Positions 50,758-61,283 of a stretch of 64,000 bases of DNA are shown one piece after another. The notes beneath the pieces were generated by a model. It searched no databases. It was not told the origin of the DNA and was given only the letters and a program-made list of their open reading frames with translations. Location: positions 186,001-250,000 of the forward strand of contig JALUTQ010000035.1 in the NCBI GenBank assembly GCA_032718865.1, read 5' to 3'. The stretch comes from Tilletia caries. Taxonomy: Eukaryota > Basidiomycota > Exobasidiomycetes > Tilletiales > Tilletiaceae. The translations under genes and the position numbers were made by a program. Each line of letters starts with the position of its first letter. Position 1 is the first letter of the stretch.

Positions 50758-52266
50758 ATGAACAACGATCAAGAACGCCGAGACGAGAAGCGCATCTGCT
50801 TGCTCGATGGCGAGAACTGGCCCAAGTGGGAGTTCCAGATCGAAGAAGTGCTGCGCGGCAAGAAGCTCTGGAAGGCGGTCGAACCCGGGACCGCACCAGC
50901 AGCAAACGCGAGCACCGAGAAGAAGGAGGAATGGGACGAGAAGTGCGACGCCGCCTTCTCTACCATGTCCCTCAACTGCGCCGCCGATATCCAAGGAGAC
51001 ATCGACGGCAAGAACAAGGAGCGACGAACCGCTGGCGAACCGCGCCTGACACCGAAGGAGCTGTTCGACTGCCTTCGCGAGGAGTACGCTCCTCAGTCCC
51101 TTCAAGCCGTCCTTCGCATCCGCCGAAAGCTCGCAGCCGCCCTCGCCGAGCCCCCGGCATCCATGCGCGATCACATCTCAGCGCTGTCCGGCTTCTACAC
51201 CCAGCTCGCCGAGATCGGCCGCCCCACGTCCGAGGACGAGCGCTGTATTGCGCTGCTCAACAGCCTCCCGAAGCCCTACCGACACTGGGTCAAGAGCCAC
51301 AAGAGCATCACCAGCTGGGCGGAACTCCGAGTCGGCATCCTCGAGGAAGAAGACGACATTAAGACAGAGGACGCCAAACACGCGCCAAGCAAGAACGAGA
51401 CGGTGTTCTTCGTCGGACCCTCAACGACAGGGGGCACACAAGGTTCCAGCAGCAGCGGAAACAGCAACAGGGGCAGCGGACAGAGCCGAGGTGGTTCCCG
51501 CGGCCGAGGAGGCAGAGGAGGTTACAGGTTTCCCTACAGGTGCCATATCTGCAAGCAAGAGGGCCATCAGATGAACGAATGCGTCCACAAGCCCAAGCAC
51601 GACCAGTTCCTGCATTCACTGCAGTCAGGCGCCCCACACGATCGAGCAGCGGTCGCAGTAGAGCAGCCCCCCGAGCCACAAGGAGGAAACGGCAGCGTCG
51701 GCGACTTTGGCCTCGAGTTCACGTTTTCCGTCGGATCCGAGCACCAGCACACCAGCTTCTTTATCCTCGACACTGCCAGCACCCGTCACATCGTCAAGAG
51801 CAAGGGGAACCTCACGGAATACCGATTTGCCCCGCCTGGAAGCGGCATCGAGTGCGCCAACGGGGGCATGATGGCCGTGGAGGGCTATGGAACCCTCAAG
51901 GTCATCACAGAGGAAGGTAACATCATCACCCTGCAAGACGTCGCGCACTGTCCCTCCACGATAGGCAACCTCATCGGCGGCAAGAGGCTCACGAAAGCCG
52001 GGTGCCGGATCACCTTCGACGACGCGTCTGCCACGGTCGTGACTGCAGAGGGAGGCCATCCGGTCATGCGAGCAGAGGTTCGAGGCGGCAGCTGGGTCGT
52101 TCGGCTGCACACCATTCAAGACATCGCTGCGCTCGTCAAGGGAGAGCCCGACATCGATCCCGTGGCCGTTCACGCCCACCGTTGCTTGGGACACGTCAAC
52201 GAGAAGGTCCTCAAGGCGGCAGCTGCTTCCGGCCTCATCCCTGGCCTCCCCCAAGACCCTGGGTGA
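50758..52266 (+). CDS. Copia gag, protease and start of integrase
   Basis: A 502-codon frame opening the internal region. The capsid-like part is N-terminal (WPKWEFQIEEVLRGKKLW). The nucleocapsid zinc knuckle, CHICKQEGHQMNECVH, lies near codon 265, after an Arg/Gly-rich stretch. The protease site reads FILDTASTRHIV, with DTAS for the usual D-T/S-G. The GAG-pre-integrase region ends with the His pair of the integrase zinc site (HAHRCLGH). The TGA at 52264-52266 cuts the frame between this His pair and the Cys pair that follows in another frame. Confidence 0.9.
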   Translation: MNNDQERRDEKRICLLDGENWPKWEFQIEEVLRGKKLWKAVEPGTAPAANASTEKKEEWDEKCDAAFSTMSLNCAADIQGDIDGKNKERRTAGEPRLTPKELFDCLREEYAPQSLQAVLRIRRKLAAALAEPPASMRDHISALSGFYTQLAEIGRPTSEDERCIALLNSLPKPYRHWVKSHKSITSWAELRVGILEEEDDIKTEDAKHAPSKNETVFFVGPSTTGGTQGSSSSGNSNRGSGQSRGGSRGRGGRGGYRFPYRCHICKQEGHQMNECVHKPKHDQFLHSLQSGAPHDRAAVAVEQPPEPQGGNGSVGDFGLEFTFSVGSEHQHTSFFILDTASTRHIVKSKGNLTEYRFAPPGSGIECANGGMMAVEGYGTLKVITEEGNIITLQDVAHCPSTIGNLIGGKRLTKAGCRITFDDASATVVTAEGGHPVMRAEVRGGSWVVRLHTIQDIAALVKGEPDIDPVAVHAHRCLGHVNEKVLKAAAASGLIPGLPQDPG

Positions 52267-55239
52267 CATCGGCTTTTGTTCGGCCTGCGCGCAAGGTAAG
52301 CTGGCCAGGACTCCCCATCATCGCCTCTCTCCACTCGAGCGAGCAACACGAGCAATGGAACTGATCCATGTTGACACCTTCGGCCCCGAACGCATGCAGG
52401 ACTCGAAATCGTTGGGAGGATCTAAGTACGGATTGGTATTGGTCGATGACTTCACAAAACACGTCTGGGTCAAGCTTCTCCTTCGCAAGTCCGACGCGAT
52501 CAAGTCGATCAAAGCGTTCTGTCTCCAAGCGTCGACGAGACTCCCGAGTCTCCCGATCAGCCGTGTACGAACGGATGGCGCCTTGGAATTCAAAAGTGCG
52601 GATCTGCATGAATTTTTGGCTGAATCGAGGTGTGACACATGAGGTGACGGCGCGGTACTCGCCGCAGAGCAACGGGGTGGCGGAGAGGAACATCAGGACA
52701 CTCACAGAGATGACTAGGACGATGCTCATTGCGGCAAACCTGCCGACGTTCTTTTGGCCTGCGGCGGTCGAGACAGCAGCGCGAATCAAAAACCGCGTGA
52801 CCGCATCAGGACTGAAAGAAGGCAAGACGCCTCACGAGATGCTGTTTGGGAAGCCTCCCGCGCCGGAAGACTTCAGGCCGTTCGGATGCGTTGCTTGGGC
52901 CAAGAAGGCGAGCACAGAGCGACACGGCAAGTTCGACCCGAAGGCAAGGCCCTGCGTATACCTCGGCCCAGCATTCAGGGGGTGCGTCTCGCCTTTGGGA
53001 TCCTGCGACGGAGAAGGAGATCGTTGAGCACTCTGTGACATTCGATGACCATCGAGACGCCAGCGCGCTCGTGTACCCCGGACAGCAGCGGCTCACGGAT
53101 GCGCCGGGCGTCACCAGCGCCTCAGCCCGTCCCGCACCAGCCCCTGCAGTACCACCAACAGCAGCACCACCAGCTCCTCCCTCGGGACAGCCCGCTCTCG
53201 CCCCCGCTCCCGTTCTCACCCGTGCCATGCAGACGGTGCTCGACAAGGACATCGTGCCCGACGACGTCGTCGACTCGGCGAGGACGATCGCGGGAGGGAA
53301 CCCGGTCTCGCCCCGGACCCTCTCAACCTTGACGACCCGGCTGAGGGAACGGACAAACCAGATTGCGCGGGGAGCAGCAGGGGAACAGCCTGTGAGAGAG
53401 GGAGCAGGTCAGGAAGCTGAGGGAGGCGAATCTGGGGAAGGAAGGTCAGCTGGAGCACAGCGGGTGGCAGAGGGAGAAGAGAGTCGGAATCAGGAGAGAG
53501 GACGAGAGGGACATGAGCGCAGGAGCAGTCGGATTGCGGGAGAGGAGCCACAGTTTGGGATGCTGTCGGGCGGCCGGAAGCGCAAGGAACCAGGCGATGC
53601 TTGTTTCGCTGTGTTGGACCCTGAAGACGTGGGATACGACGATCCGCGGACGGTATCGGAAGCCCTGCGACGCCCGGACAGACAAGCATGGCTCGCAGCC
53701 ATGAACGTGGAAATCAAATCGCACAAGGACAGAGGCACCTGGAGGATCGTGAAGCGACGAGGACAGAACCTGGTCACGTCGAAGTGGGTCCTTCGCCTCA
53801 AGAAGAATGCAGATGGCAGCATTCAGAAGTACAAGGCCCGCCTAGTCGCTCGAGGTTTCACACAAGTCGAAGGCGTCGATTTCGATGAGACTTTTGCGCC
53901 AACATCAAGACTCCAGAACATGCGACTCCTGCTCGCAACCGCCGTTGCTCTGAATTTGGACGTCCACCAGATTGATTACGAGACGGCATACCTCAACGCG
54001 AAGCTCCAGAACGAGATCTACATGGAGCCCCCCGAAGCCATGGACCTGCTCGGACACGACATAGCCCCCGACGACGCCTTGCAGCTCAATCTCGCACTAT
54101 ACGGCCTCAAACAATCTGGTCACGAGTGGCATAGGGTCCTACGCGAAGCGCTCAAGACTCTGGAATTCGGACAGTGCAAGGTCGACCCGACGATGTTTGT
54201 GCGAGAGGGAGACAGTCCGGCCATGCTCCTGGTCTATGTCGATGATATTCTCGTTGCGGCACCAAAGGGCGGCGGAATTGAAGGCGTCAAGAAAGAGCTC
54301 CTAAGTCTCTTCAAGGGGACGGACTTGGGCCCGGCACATCACTGTCTCGGTATTCGCATCAGTCGCAATTGGGAGAACGGGACGATCACTCTGGACCAGG
54401 AACGGTACGCCAAGGAGGTCCTCTCGCGCTTTGGCATGACGGAATGCAATCCAGCCAAAACACCAATGGATCAGAAAGCCAGTCTCCGAAAGGCAACAGA
54501 CGACGAGACTCGGGCGGACAAGAGAGAGTTCCAGGCCATCGTTGGCTGCCTGGCTTACCTAGCGCAGGGGACGCGGCCCGACCTAGCCTATGCTGTCAGC
54601 ACCCTCGGCAGATTCAGCTCCGATCCCACCGAAACCCACCGCATCGCCGCCAATCGCGTCCTTCGGTACTTGAAGCGGACATCAGGCGCAAAGTTGACCT
54701 TCGGAGAACAGAAGGACGGCAACGTTAGCCTCGAAGGCTTCGTTGATTCGGATTGGGCGGCGGACCGGGACGACAGGAGGTCGACCTCCGGCTTCGTGTT
54801 TACTGTGGGCGGAGGAGCGGTATCGTGGGGCTCCCGGAAGCAGGGAGCAGTGGCGCTCTCGACTGCTGAGGCAGAATACGTGGCGGCAGGGGTTGCCGGG
54901 CGCGAGTCACTGATGCTCAGCGGCGTTCTCAAGGCAGCCGGTCAGGACATGGGTACCGTGACGGTCCATTGCGACAACCAAGCTGCGATTCAACTGGTCA
55001 AGAATCCCGGGTCCCATCACGACCGGAGCAAGCATATCGACATCGCGCACCACTGGATTCGGGACAAGACGCAAGAGGGAGCCTTCGCCTTTCAGTACAT
55101 CCCCACCGACATAAACCCGGCCGATGCCTTCACCAAGCCGCTAGGACAAATCAAGCATTATCAGCACGCCCAAGCAATCGGGATGGCATTGGCAGCAGGA
55201 GCATGGAGGCCTGGTCTAGAGGGAGACTTGGAACAGTGA
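52250..55239 (+). pseudogene. Copia pol (integrase, reverse transcriptase, RNase H), frame-broken
   Basis: Remaining pol domains in three successive frames. Frame 2 (about 52250-52642) has the integrase Cys pair FCSACAQGK and the first two acidic residues of the D-D-E site (HVDTFGP, RTDGALEF). Frame 3 (about 52630-52995) has YSPQSNGVAERN with the catalytic Glu and the FRPFGCVAW region. Frame 1 (about 52985-55239) has RLWDPATEKEIV, then a complete reverse transcriptase (WVLRLKKNADGS, YVDDILVA) and RNase H (VDSDWAADRDDRRSTSG, STAEAEYVA, FTKPLG). The third break falls in a run of five G, a likely slippage site. RT and RNase H themselves look intact. Confidence 0.9.
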
Positions 55240-55247
55240 GCTGTGCT

Positions 55248-55256
55248 GAGAGGGAG
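55248..55256 (+). other. Polypurine tract
   Basis: GAGAGGGAG immediately before the 3' LTR, the expected plus-strand primer position. Confidence 0.7.
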
Positions 55257-55368
55257 TGTGGGAAACGGTGACCATGCGTGGAGGTGGAGGCAGCTTGCCC
55301 ACTATACCTTTTCTTTCTCCCTGTCTTCTCCTTCCTGTCTTCTGCAATACAAGTAGTCAGTATTCACA
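55257..55368 (+). repeat. 3' LTR (112 bp)
   Basis: 111 of 112 bases agree with the 5' LTR; the single difference is A at 55304. Confidence 0.93.
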
Positions 55369-55373
55369 TCAGT
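55369..55373 (+). repeat. Right target-site duplication, TCAGT
   Basis: Matches 50606-50610. It is followed by further CAGT units, so the target was a short TCAG repeat. Confidence 0.85.
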
Positions 55374-55446
55374 CAGTCAGTCTCACACCAACTCGCGAAC
55401 GGGCCTTATTGGTCAGTCCCACCATCACCAACTGACCCTGGCAAAC

Positions 55447-56521
55447 ATGGACGACGACGCAGTTGAACAGGTTCTCTTCGTTGCGCGCGAGGCGTATGTC
55501 TACCGCGTACCACCGCGCTCCTCCACCGGTGAGCAGTGTCTTCCTCAGCCCGGCATCATGAGCCCATGGTTCGCTCAGCTGACCCCTTCCTACCCTGTTG
55601 CGTTCCTCAAGCTGGGTATCGAGCGGCAGAATGGGGAGATATGGAGGTGCGCCTTCCCTTTTGCCTTCATGTTTGCTGTCCCTACTTGCGGCGTGCTGAT
55701 GCCCTTGGTGTTGTCTCTACAGGCTTTCCTATGGAAGGGCAGGCTACGGATCATCGCAAAGGGCGAGGGCTGTGACATTCGGTTAGAGGACAAGGACACA
55801 GGTGCGCACTCTGCCCAGCTTTCCTCTCAATAAATTATGTTTGCTGTCATTCTGATTGATTCCTTAAACCCCTCCAGGCGAGCTCTTCGCTGTCTCACCA
55901 TACGACATGAGCGGGGCCGCAGTCGAGCCGTGAGTTGATCGTTGAACCTGGTATGCGGCGCAACACGCCCCTCCCCTTCAACCTGACTACCACGTCTTCT
56001 ACTTTTACATTTCTGTTATTCCCAGCGTCCTCGACTCCTCACGGTACTTCGTTCTCAGAGTAGAGTCCGAAGACCCAAGCAATGCAGCAAAGAAACGGCG
56101 CGCATACATCGGCATGGGAGTGAGTATTAGCTCACGCGTTCCCCGTCCCTCATCAGGCAAGCTAAATATCTTGTTTCCGGAAACTCTGCAGTTCCTGGAC
56201 CGCTCCGAGAGCTTCGACTTCCAAGTCGCCCTCTCCGAATGGGTCCGCCGCACCCGCGCCGCAAAAGCAGGCGACAACGCCTCCGAAAACGCAGACGAAG
56301 CAGGGTCATCGGGTCCATCACCACATCTGCCCGCGGGACCTAAGGTGGACCTGTCGCTCAAGGAAGGAACGACGTTCTCTATCAAGTTGCCAGGTGGGGG
56401 GAAGAGGATCGATCGGTCGGGGGGAGTCAGTTTGTTGGGTGGGCCGTCGGCTGGGGGCAGTGGTGCGGGAGGAGGGAAGCCGTTCTTACCACCTCCACCA
56501 CCCCCAGCGAGGCGCTCATAA
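55447..56521 (+). CDS. NECAP, adaptin ear-binding endocytosis protein
   Basis: PH-like-fold regulator of AP-2/AP-1 clathrin adaptors. Exons 55447-55528, 55612-55646, 55723-55801, 55878-55929, 56026-56119, 56192-56521; 223 residues, usual length. The family core is complete only after splicing: YVYRVPPRSSTAGYRAAEW, FLWKGRLRIIAKGEGCDIRLEDKDTGELFA, SSRYFVLRVE, RRAYIGMGFLDRSESFDFQVAL. The C-terminal third is Gly/Pro-rich, with GTTFSIKLPG and a final proline run. No WxxF-type ear-binding tail is seen, which is common in fungal forms. The ATG lies 74 bp after the retrotransposon's right target duplication, so the element sits in the promoter or 5' UTR of this gene. Confidence 0.9.
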
Positions 56522-56765
56522 GGCCGAGCTCTCGTCCCACACTACTGTACCCTCTTGGCTCTTGTAAATCGATCGTCTTCCCAATGAATGTTGATGCCTT
56601 CATGATTGTGTCTTGTGATACCGTTCGAAGCCGTTCAAAATTGGTTCGACCGCCGTTTACTCCCGTGACCTCGCTCGCCCAAAAGCTCTTGGAACTTGGA
56701 AGCCACGCCTCAACCATCATCTGTGCAAAGACATCCTCATCCATCGAAGTCAGGCTGGACAAACG

Positions 56766-57200
56766 ATGAAATTCCGAGCGAACGTGCTCGACGTGAACAC
56801 CCTCAGTCGAATCGCGCGTGAGTTCTGTCCAAAAAATTGCTCTGTCAGTGCCCATTTTTGCTCACCCGGGGAGGCCTTTCATTCATCGCTTCTGCCCGGT
56901 ACGCGCTCTCCAGAATCCGTGAACAAGGTCAGCAATCGGTGCATTATCTCGCTGGAAAAAGAAGCCTTCTGCATCATCTGCGTTGGTGATCCTGACGGTC
57001 TGCAGATCTGGGCGTGAGTTTACCTTCCTTGACCTTTGATTCTGTAACACTGGAATTGGCGTGGCGGGGACTGACTGAGGTGCATTTATGTTTTCTCCCT
57101 TTTCTATCCTTCTTATTCTTCCTCACGACCAGCAAGCTCCAAACGGTGCGCCTTTGACGCTCTCCGACATCCGCAGTAGCACGACTACGTAGCTGACTTC

Positions 57201-57252
<52 letters not shown>

Positions 57253-58328
57253 CTGTCCAACCCACCCAGGACAAATTCTTTGATGAATTCCGGATCCAGT
57301 CGAACAACGAAAATCGCATCTCCATTGAGATCGCCTCCGAGACCTTCTTGAAAGCACTTCGATCCGGGCTGAATGCAAGCAATGTCACCATCCGTTTAGC
57401 AAAGCGCAACAAGAAAACGCCCTTGCTCAACTTCACCATCAGCAGTGCGGTACGTTGTGGCTTTCGTCTTCAACCCTCGCTCTCCTGGCAGGGGAACTGA
57501 GCCGAAATCCTTCTTCCAGAGCCATACCGGAGCCACGCTCGTAGTCGTACAGGACGTCCTGATTCGCATCTTGAAGCCGGCAGAGCTGGACCGGCTGAGG
57601 GAACCGCTCTGTCCTAGCGCTGATGTACGTACCCCCCTCCCCATTCCCCTTTCCCCTCATTCCAAGCACCTGTTCCACCTACTCACTCTGACGGTGTTTG
57701 AAACACACACACAGGTGCATATAACCCTTCCGCCTCTGCTCAAGCTGCGAACGGTATGCGACCGGATGCGTGCGCTGGCGGATGTGGTACACGTGTCTGC
57801 GAACCGGCAGGGCAAGTTCAAGCTCAAGATCCAAGAGGACGAGATCACGATGGAGACGTGTTGGCGGAATCTGCAACATCCCGAAATGCCGAGTGCGTTT
57901 TTTCTGATAAGTCCCTCCCCTTCCTTCCTTCATCTACTTGCTTTTCTTTTCTTCCTTGGGGAATTCTCGGACTGACGCGATCTGGGGAGTTCTTACAACA
58001 GTGGCAGCCAACGAGATCGAACCTCCCGAAGAGCTCTTCCGCGGCGTGGCGCTCGAGCTCAAATCCGTTGCTCGTTTCCTGGGCTCGTACGTGGTCGAGA
58101 CGACGACGATTGCGTGCATCTGTAAGGACCACTGTGCGATTTTCTACGTGTACATTGGCGATATGCAGAAGGGCAAGGGGGTCATGTCTGTGAGTATGGA
58201 CCTTGCTGGTGGGCCGCACTTGGTTGTGAGACGTGGGAAAGGGTTGACACTTCGGCACTTGACTCCCCCCCCTCCCCTTTGCGTCGGTGCAGTTCTTCGT
58301 CCCTGGCGTTGAAGTCGACTCACGATGA
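56766..58328 (+). CDS. HUS1: HUS1, 9-1-1 DNA damage checkpoint clamp subunit
   Basis: PCNA-like subunit of the Rad9-Rad1-Hus1 clamp that loads at damaged DNA and activates checkpoint kinases. Exons 56766-56817, 56914-57013, 57133-57145 (13 nt), 57270-57449, 57520-57624, 57715-57892, 58002-58189, 58293-58328; 283 residues, the usual length. The start MKFRANVLDVNTLSRI, then FCIICVGDPDGLQIWA, DKFFDEFRIQSNNENRISIEI, ALRSGLNASNVTIRLAK, PLLNFTI, VHVSANRQGKFKLKI and the end FFVPGVEVDSR match the family. The intron before exon 4 carries a (TC)n tract at about 57208-57249, which leaves the 13-nt microexon flanked by GTGCGC and ACCAG. Confidence 0.93.
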
Positions 58329-60012
58329 ACCTTCGCCAGCACGTCGGTATCTCTCCCTCGCGTTAACCTTCTTCCCCACTCGCATCTTTACTTGCCCACT
58401 CGCATCTGTACTTGTTCTCGCATGTTGTATCACCAGAATCTAATTTCGCTCGTCGACGGCGAAGTTGGACTCATGCAGGAACGTTGCACCCCTGTCGCCG
58501 TGCTGAGTTTGGGAGCCATGAAGACAGGAGGGAGATGAAAGACTTGACATTGGCATACATATTGATTGCAAAGTCGATGTCAAGCTACACTATATTACAT
58601 GGAAGACGGTACCCCCTCTCCAACCCACTTGGGGGCTTGGCCGAGTTCGTATGACAGACCCATAGCGAACCCGACCAGCTGCAGTGGGTTTAGGCGGAGA
58701 AGGGGTGTGAGTAGAGCGCAGGAGAAGCCCCCCAGCCACTGCGCTCTGAGAACAGGAGAACCGAACCAAAGGCAGGAGAAAGAAGGTCAAGTGTCCGAAG
58801 ACAGGGTCAGGGCAACTCACTCGCTGCACCGTTCGCCCAAGGCCTCCTCTCCACGGACCACGTCGGAAAGATTGTCATCCTGAGTGTTGTTGAGGAGGCC
58901 TGGGACCTGGGCAGCGGTGGGACTTCCTCCCGTTCGTGGACTGGGTCTGACCTCGATGGCTTGCCAGCTCCGTTGACCTTGATGGGCTCCCTGCATGATG
59001 TATGTGTGGGTGTGTAGTGTGTGTGGGTGGGTGTGCCGCGTGCGTGGGTGAGTGTGTGTCCCCGAGTGCGGATGTAGATGCCGCGATGGTGCTGCACGAT
59101 CGAGAAGGGTCTCGGTCCTATCGCTGGAGTGCGACCGGGGAGGGAATATGTGACCACCGATCTGCAAGCGTGGAAGAGGATGGAGGAAGTATGATAAGCG
59201 TCAGTGCCGATGGGCAGAAGCAGATGAGAGGGAAAGGGCAGGAGCAGACTGACGACTCACCTTGTAGGAAGCGGAGGGTACCGAGCCGAAGGAGGAGTGC
59301 AAGGACAAGTACTTGAGGTTCCGACGAAGCCCAAAACAGCTTGCACCCGGTCCGACGTCACGAACATGTATGGGTCCCCTTCAACATGCAAGCAGCGGTC
59401 TTCAGTTGGGACGACGCAATCGCTCCATCGGACGTGGTGTCGAAGTCATGCCGGTGCCCATCGCCGGATCGTCCCGACCGCCCCGAAGCATGAACCGAAC
59501 GAGCGCTAGAACAATGTTGCACGGCCACCAATGAAGGGATGCGTACGGTATGATTGACTAATACGGTCCGCCCGGTCCATGCTTCGAAACGTCCGAGAGT
59601 AGTCGACGACGGGTTGGGTCTCCGTCGTAGTAGTCGAAGCAGCTTGTCCGAGCACCCCAGTGCATGTTGAGGGTCGCCGAAGAGGGATCATGGGGAGGTC
59701 TTGGTGGATGGTGAGCCCTACGTCTTGACCCTTGAGCGATGGCGACCGGTGGTGAGGAAGATGCCTTGCTGATGACCCATTGTGTGATTGAGTGTGGGTG
59801 TGGTGTGTGTGCGTGATATGGTGTGTGTGGGTGTGTGTGGGTGTGGGTGAAGACGAAGTGTGGTGTGTGGGTGTGTGTGATGGCTGATGAGAGATGAGAT
59901 GGTGGTAGAAGAGCAAGGAGAGAGGGGTTCTTTGGAGCTGAGAGGATGGGGAAAGAAGGGATGGGTCCAGAGGAAAATCAGCCTGGTTATATACCTTCTT
60001 CCTCCCAGAAAT

Positions 60013-60043
60013 CCCACTCACCCACTCACCCACTCACCCACTC
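60013..60043. repeat. CCCACTCA minisatellite, inverted relative to 62918-62947
   Basis: Nearly four units of an 8-mer. Its reverse complement matches 62918-62947 over 30 bases. Confidence 0.85.
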
Positions 60044-60982
60044 TTCGATTTTCCGCAGCACAGTCCGAAGCAGAACATCAGGAGACCACCTGAGGAACAC
60101 TGGCCTGCTGCTGGTGATCGGACATTTGAGACCAGCTGGATGCTTCGCTGGCGCCTGGCGGGCCGAGGGGAGGCAGAAGACGAGTTCCCAGGGCAGGACG
60201 GGCGTGCAATCCAGTACGGCGCCTTGCCCTTCGCCCACGCGTTTCTGTAAGAGCCCCGTTTCAACCGGCAGGCGCGAGGCAAGAGGACCAGAGGCAGGGT
60301 GTTGACAGGGCGACAGGCCCTTCGGAACGAGCGAATGGCGCAATTGTTTCGCTGTCAATTGAAGATCCAGGAGTAGTTACTGGAAAAGAAGAAGAGTCAA
60401 CAAGAAGGAGGAAGCGATAAGCAGTCAGCACTCGTTATACAGACGCGAAATGTGCATTCGAGACTCGGCAGTGCGGAATAGATGCCTCATGCAATCAGAA
60501 AGGAGCGCAAAAGGCTCGAGGTGTGTTGGGAGGATCGAGTGCTGTGATCACTGAGGCAGAAGGGCAAAGCAGACAGCGAGGCAGGGAGAGAAGAAAGCAG
60601 GAGGGGATGATCAGCTGCCGATCGTCGTGCATGCCGCTGTACTCACCTGTTGCATCATTCTAATTCCTTCCTGTCGCACACCGTCCTTGCTGCGCTTGAC
60701 GCCCCCTGCGCACCCCGACACACGGGCGCAGGCCGCAGCTCGCACAAATATCTAAATGGCACGACGGACAGAGCGAAGATGCCTGCCCTGTAATGAATGG
60801 GCCCGCGCTCAAGCGAAGAACATTCAGAAATCAGGGAAATTGGGAGGATGACAGACAGGCGCGTTTGCTCCATGAGTCTGTGTGTGTTGGAACTTGGAGC
60901 AGATGCCAGATTTACCATTCCTCCTAACGCAACGTACGCCCCTCCCGCTGTGAGTGCCCGCCGCCATCTCCGGCCCAGCACA

Positions 60983-61028
60983 AGGCCGCAGAGAGGGTGT
61001 CGAGCGCTCGACACCCTCTCTGCGGCCT
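60983..61028. repeat. Perfect 46-bp palindrome without spacer
   Basis: Two 23-base arms, centred between 61005 and 61006 in GAGCGCTC; every base pairs. The left arm begins AGGCCGCAGAGAGGG. As RNA or extruded DNA it would form a very stable GC-rich hairpin. Confidence 0.95.
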
Positions 61029-61283
61029 CATGTAGGGACGAAAGTGGCGAAGGACACTCACAGCGAGAGAGGCGATACATGCGTGGGGTACCAGAAGACG
61101 GAGCTGGAGCGGTTGAGCGTCTTCTTATACTTTTTTTCTGTGCGCGCTTTTCGCTGCATGATCACAGAGCGATCACAGCTCCACTGCTATCTAGTCGCTT
61201 CGACTAGATGACCTGTGAAGCGCATCGGCCATTCGGCCAGGTTCAGCGAGGTGGGCGACGGACCGACGGTGAGGACGGACGAG

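Larger units (their letters stand above)
50611..55368 (+). mobile_element. Ty1/copia-type LTR retrotransposon, recent, coding region broken
   Basis: A 4758-bp element with 112-bp TG...CA LTRs (50611-50722 and 55257-55368), 5-bp duplications TCAGT, a primer site next to the 5' LTR and a purine tract before the 3' LTR. Domain order gag, protease, integrase, reverse transcriptase, RNase H defines the copia superfamily. The LTRs differ only at 50658/55304 (G versus A), so the insertion is young. The coding region needs three frame changes, so this copy is probably not autonomous now. Inserted between the small secreted protein gene and NECAP, in a TCAG-rich target. Confidence 0.95.
58329..61214. 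other. Gene-poor region with GT-rich tracts and minus-strand TATA boxes
   Basis: About 2.9 kb in which I support no protein gene. GT/GTGGG-rich tracts lie at 58998-59060 and 59775-59882. Minus-strand TATA-like boxes occur at 61124-61129 and about 59985-59992, followed by splice-like donors (for example GTGAGT near 60650), so spliced noncoding or small-protein transcripts are possible. A CCCACTCA minisatellite lies at 60013-60043 and a perfect palindrome at 60983-61028. Confidence 0.4.

Noticed and set aside
52240..52290. Programmed frameshift between gag and pol
   Set aside because: The break falls inside the integrase zinc site and two more breaks follow, so mutation or sequence error is more likely than a programmed site.
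58329..61214. A retroelement or second copy of the 29.4-31.3 kb interval
   Set aside because: Both intervals have minus-strand TATA boxes and splice-like motifs, but I could align nothing between them beyond the TATA area, and no LTR or transposase signal is present.
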